From Lytechinus variegatus (taxonomy: Eukaryota; Echinodermata; Echinoidea; Temnopleuroida; Toxopneustidae): a stretch of 64,000 nucleotides of DNA. Location of the stretch: contig NC_054741.1 of the NCBI RefSeq assembly GCF_018143015.1, forward strand, positions 12,709,736 through 12,773,735. Direction: 5' to 3'. Below, one piece after another: positions 62,770 through 64,000 of the stretch; position 1 is the stretch's first letter, and each line of letters opens with the position of its first letter. A program made the translations under genes and the position numbers. The notes below the pieces were generated by a model. The model had not been told where the DNA came from and made no database searches. It worked only from the letters and a program-made list of their open reading frames with translations.

Positions 62770-62880
62770 CCCTTTTGGGAAATGCAGTTGTACGACAATA
62801 CAATATATGCGCTGGACGCTGGTCATTAGCCTTTAGATTTGTTTGTCATAATGGTCGTGCGATGGCATTTCCCAAAATGG
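62770..62880. repeat. Small foldback with TTTTGGGAAATGC ends
   Basis: CCCTTTTGGGAAATGCAGTT and GATGGCATTTCCCAAAATGG are inverted copies; pairing extends to GTACGAC / GTCGTGC. The loop is about 58 bases. Confidence 0.8.
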
Positions 62881-62924
62881 CAATACACTGTGATGAAATG
62901 ATTTTAAGAATTGAAATGTAAACT

Positions 62925-63528
62925 TTAAAGGACAAGTCCACCCCAACATAAAATTGATTTGATTGAAAAGAGAAAAAAGAAATCCAATAAGCATTACACT
63001 GAAATTTTCATCAAAATCGGATGTAAAATAAGAAAGTTATGACATTTTTAAGTTTTGCTTAATTTCACAAAACAGATATATACACATCCTGGCTGGTAAG
63101 CAAATGAGGAGACTATGACGTTATCCACTCACTATTTTTTGTATTTTAATATATGAAATATGAATATAAGTTTCTCCTCATTGTCAAGTGATACAACGAT
63201 TAATTCCTCCCTGAGCTTGTGGAATTAGCATTGTTTTAAAATATATGGTTCAGTCAGGTTGGTCCTAATTGTCATATAGATAAAAAATGAAATATTGTAT
63301 AATTCAAACAATACAAAAAACGAAAGAAATAGTGAGTGATGGACATCATCGACTGACTCACCTAGTTGTGCATATCACTGTTTTGTTAAAAATATAAGCA
63401 AAACTTTAAAATGTCGTAACTTTCTTATATTATACATCCGATTTTGATGAAATTTTCAGCACTATGCTAGTTTGATTTTTCTCTATTTATTCAAGTCAGC
63501 ATTTTCCTGGGGTGGACTTGACCTTTAA
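62925..63528. repeat. TTAA-bounded foldback element, family 1, copy 2
   Basis: Starts TTAAAGGACAAGTCCACCCC and ends GGGGTGGACTTGACCTTTAA. The interior matches the 42635 copy: AAAATCGGATGTAAAATAAG and its inverse, and the GACATCATCGACT block. It is 604 bases, with clean ends and a TTAA on each side. Confidence 0.9.
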
Positions 63529-64000
63529 GAAACTACTCTTTTGGTATTTCAAACATCATTCTCCACAGATGAAAACTCTTAGCTCATGCAAATGGTTATT
63601 GGCCGATCTATTTTAATTTCTGGTCTTATGAATTGTTCATTTAACTGATTAAAGATACCTCAGTTGCATGAAATAATGCCTTCTACATTCTAAAATTGGG
63701 GAAATGAGCTACGGACACTGACATAAGCCTTTTGATAGAGGATGCATGGAGGTGATGGGAGAAACTTGCCCCCCTCCCCCAAACAAAAAAAATCAAGAAA
63801 AGGCATAAACAATTGAAGCAAAATAATCGAAAGCTTGTTGGGGAGGGGGTCATTTACTTATTCATTAATTTTTATCTGTTATTTATACATCAATATATAT
63901 TTATTTATTCATTATTGCCTCAATTGAATGTAATTATTGCAATTTCAAACATTTTTTTTTCTTAATAAACACAAATTCTTCCCTTGTTTAAAACGATTGG

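Larger units (their letters stand above)
60179..64000. other. Right-hand region, repeats only
   Basis: No further exon of the membrane-protein gene was recognised. Contents: degraded family-2 TTAA foldback pieces (60225-60600), a 624-base-period direct repeat (60670-61625), a degraded array-element copy (62185-62535), a small foldback (62770-62880), a TTAA foldback family-1 copy (62925-63528) and AT-rich DNA to the end. Confidence 0.5.

Noticed and set aside
62597-62836. 79-codon plus-strand frame with a GC-richer end
   Set aside because: Its GC-rich end is partly the small foldback at 62770-62880; no splice signals or domain support it.
1-64000. Retrovirus-like, LTR, Polinton or LINE coding remains
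   Set aside because: I looked for reverse transcriptase, integrase, capsid or polymerase motifs in the open frames and saw none; the mobile DNA here is short and non-coding.

Overview
This window looks like nuclear DNA of a marine invertebrate deuterostome, most likely an echinoderm and probably a sea urchin. Three spliced metazoan genes with canonical GT-AG introns can be read exon by exon, the background is AT-rich, and introns and intergenic DNA are full of short foldback elements and tandem repeats. There is no sign of operons or prokaryotic signals. The species is an inference from general genome style, not from a marker gene. Only about 3.7 kb of the 64 kb is coding.

Layout. (1) 1434-10128, minus strand: a complete ten-exon NECAB gene (EF-hand pair, coiled coil, C-terminal ABM-type monooxygenase-like domain, 322 aa). 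(2) 10129-13909: the head-to-head intergenic region between NECAB and borealin, with a large palindrome, tandem repeats and a CpG-richer stretch near 12.0-12.6 kb. (3) 13910-20641, plus strand: a complete eight-coding-exon borealin (CDCA8) gene, 294 aa, a subunit of the chromosomal passenger complex. (4) 20642-23316: its 3' region, with foldbacks and simple repeats. (5) 23317-36032: a 12.7 kb higher-order tandem array of a repeat element with 11-bp terminal inverted repeats, its internal ~160-bp subrepeats and a ~500-bp linker. The array carries about 40 perfect AGGTCAAAGGTCA sites, the textbook DR1 nuclear-receptor element. (6) 36033-40806: foldback elements, a CpG-richer candidate promoter near 38.05-38.17 kb, and upstream DNA of the next gene. 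(7) 40813-50212, plus strand: a complete thirteen-exon gene for a 532-aa NYN/PIN-like ribonuclease of the N4BP1/KHNYN/ZC3H12 group. It has four SUMO-interaction-like motifs at the N terminus and a C-terminal tail built from serially duplicated same-phase exons. (8) 50213-54343: a probable ~4 kb 3' UTR ending at a palindromic poly(A) signal readable from both strands. (9) 54344-60178, minus strand: the probable long 3' UTR and last coding exon of an unrecognised single-pass membrane protein with a cysteine-rich juxtamembrane segment. (10) 60179-64000: repeats only.

The genes are not functionally linked. NECAB is a calcium-binding signalling protein, borealin acts in mitosis, and the NYN protein is probably an RNA-decay or antiviral-type nuclease. 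The most unusual content is the DR1-bearing array, the SUMO-motif/NYN/exon-duplication gene, and several unrelated-looking foldback families that all end in TTAA-AG. No retrovirus-like, LTR, Polinton or LINE coding remains were recognised. All exon joins were checked for reading-frame continuity by hand, but no database search was possible.
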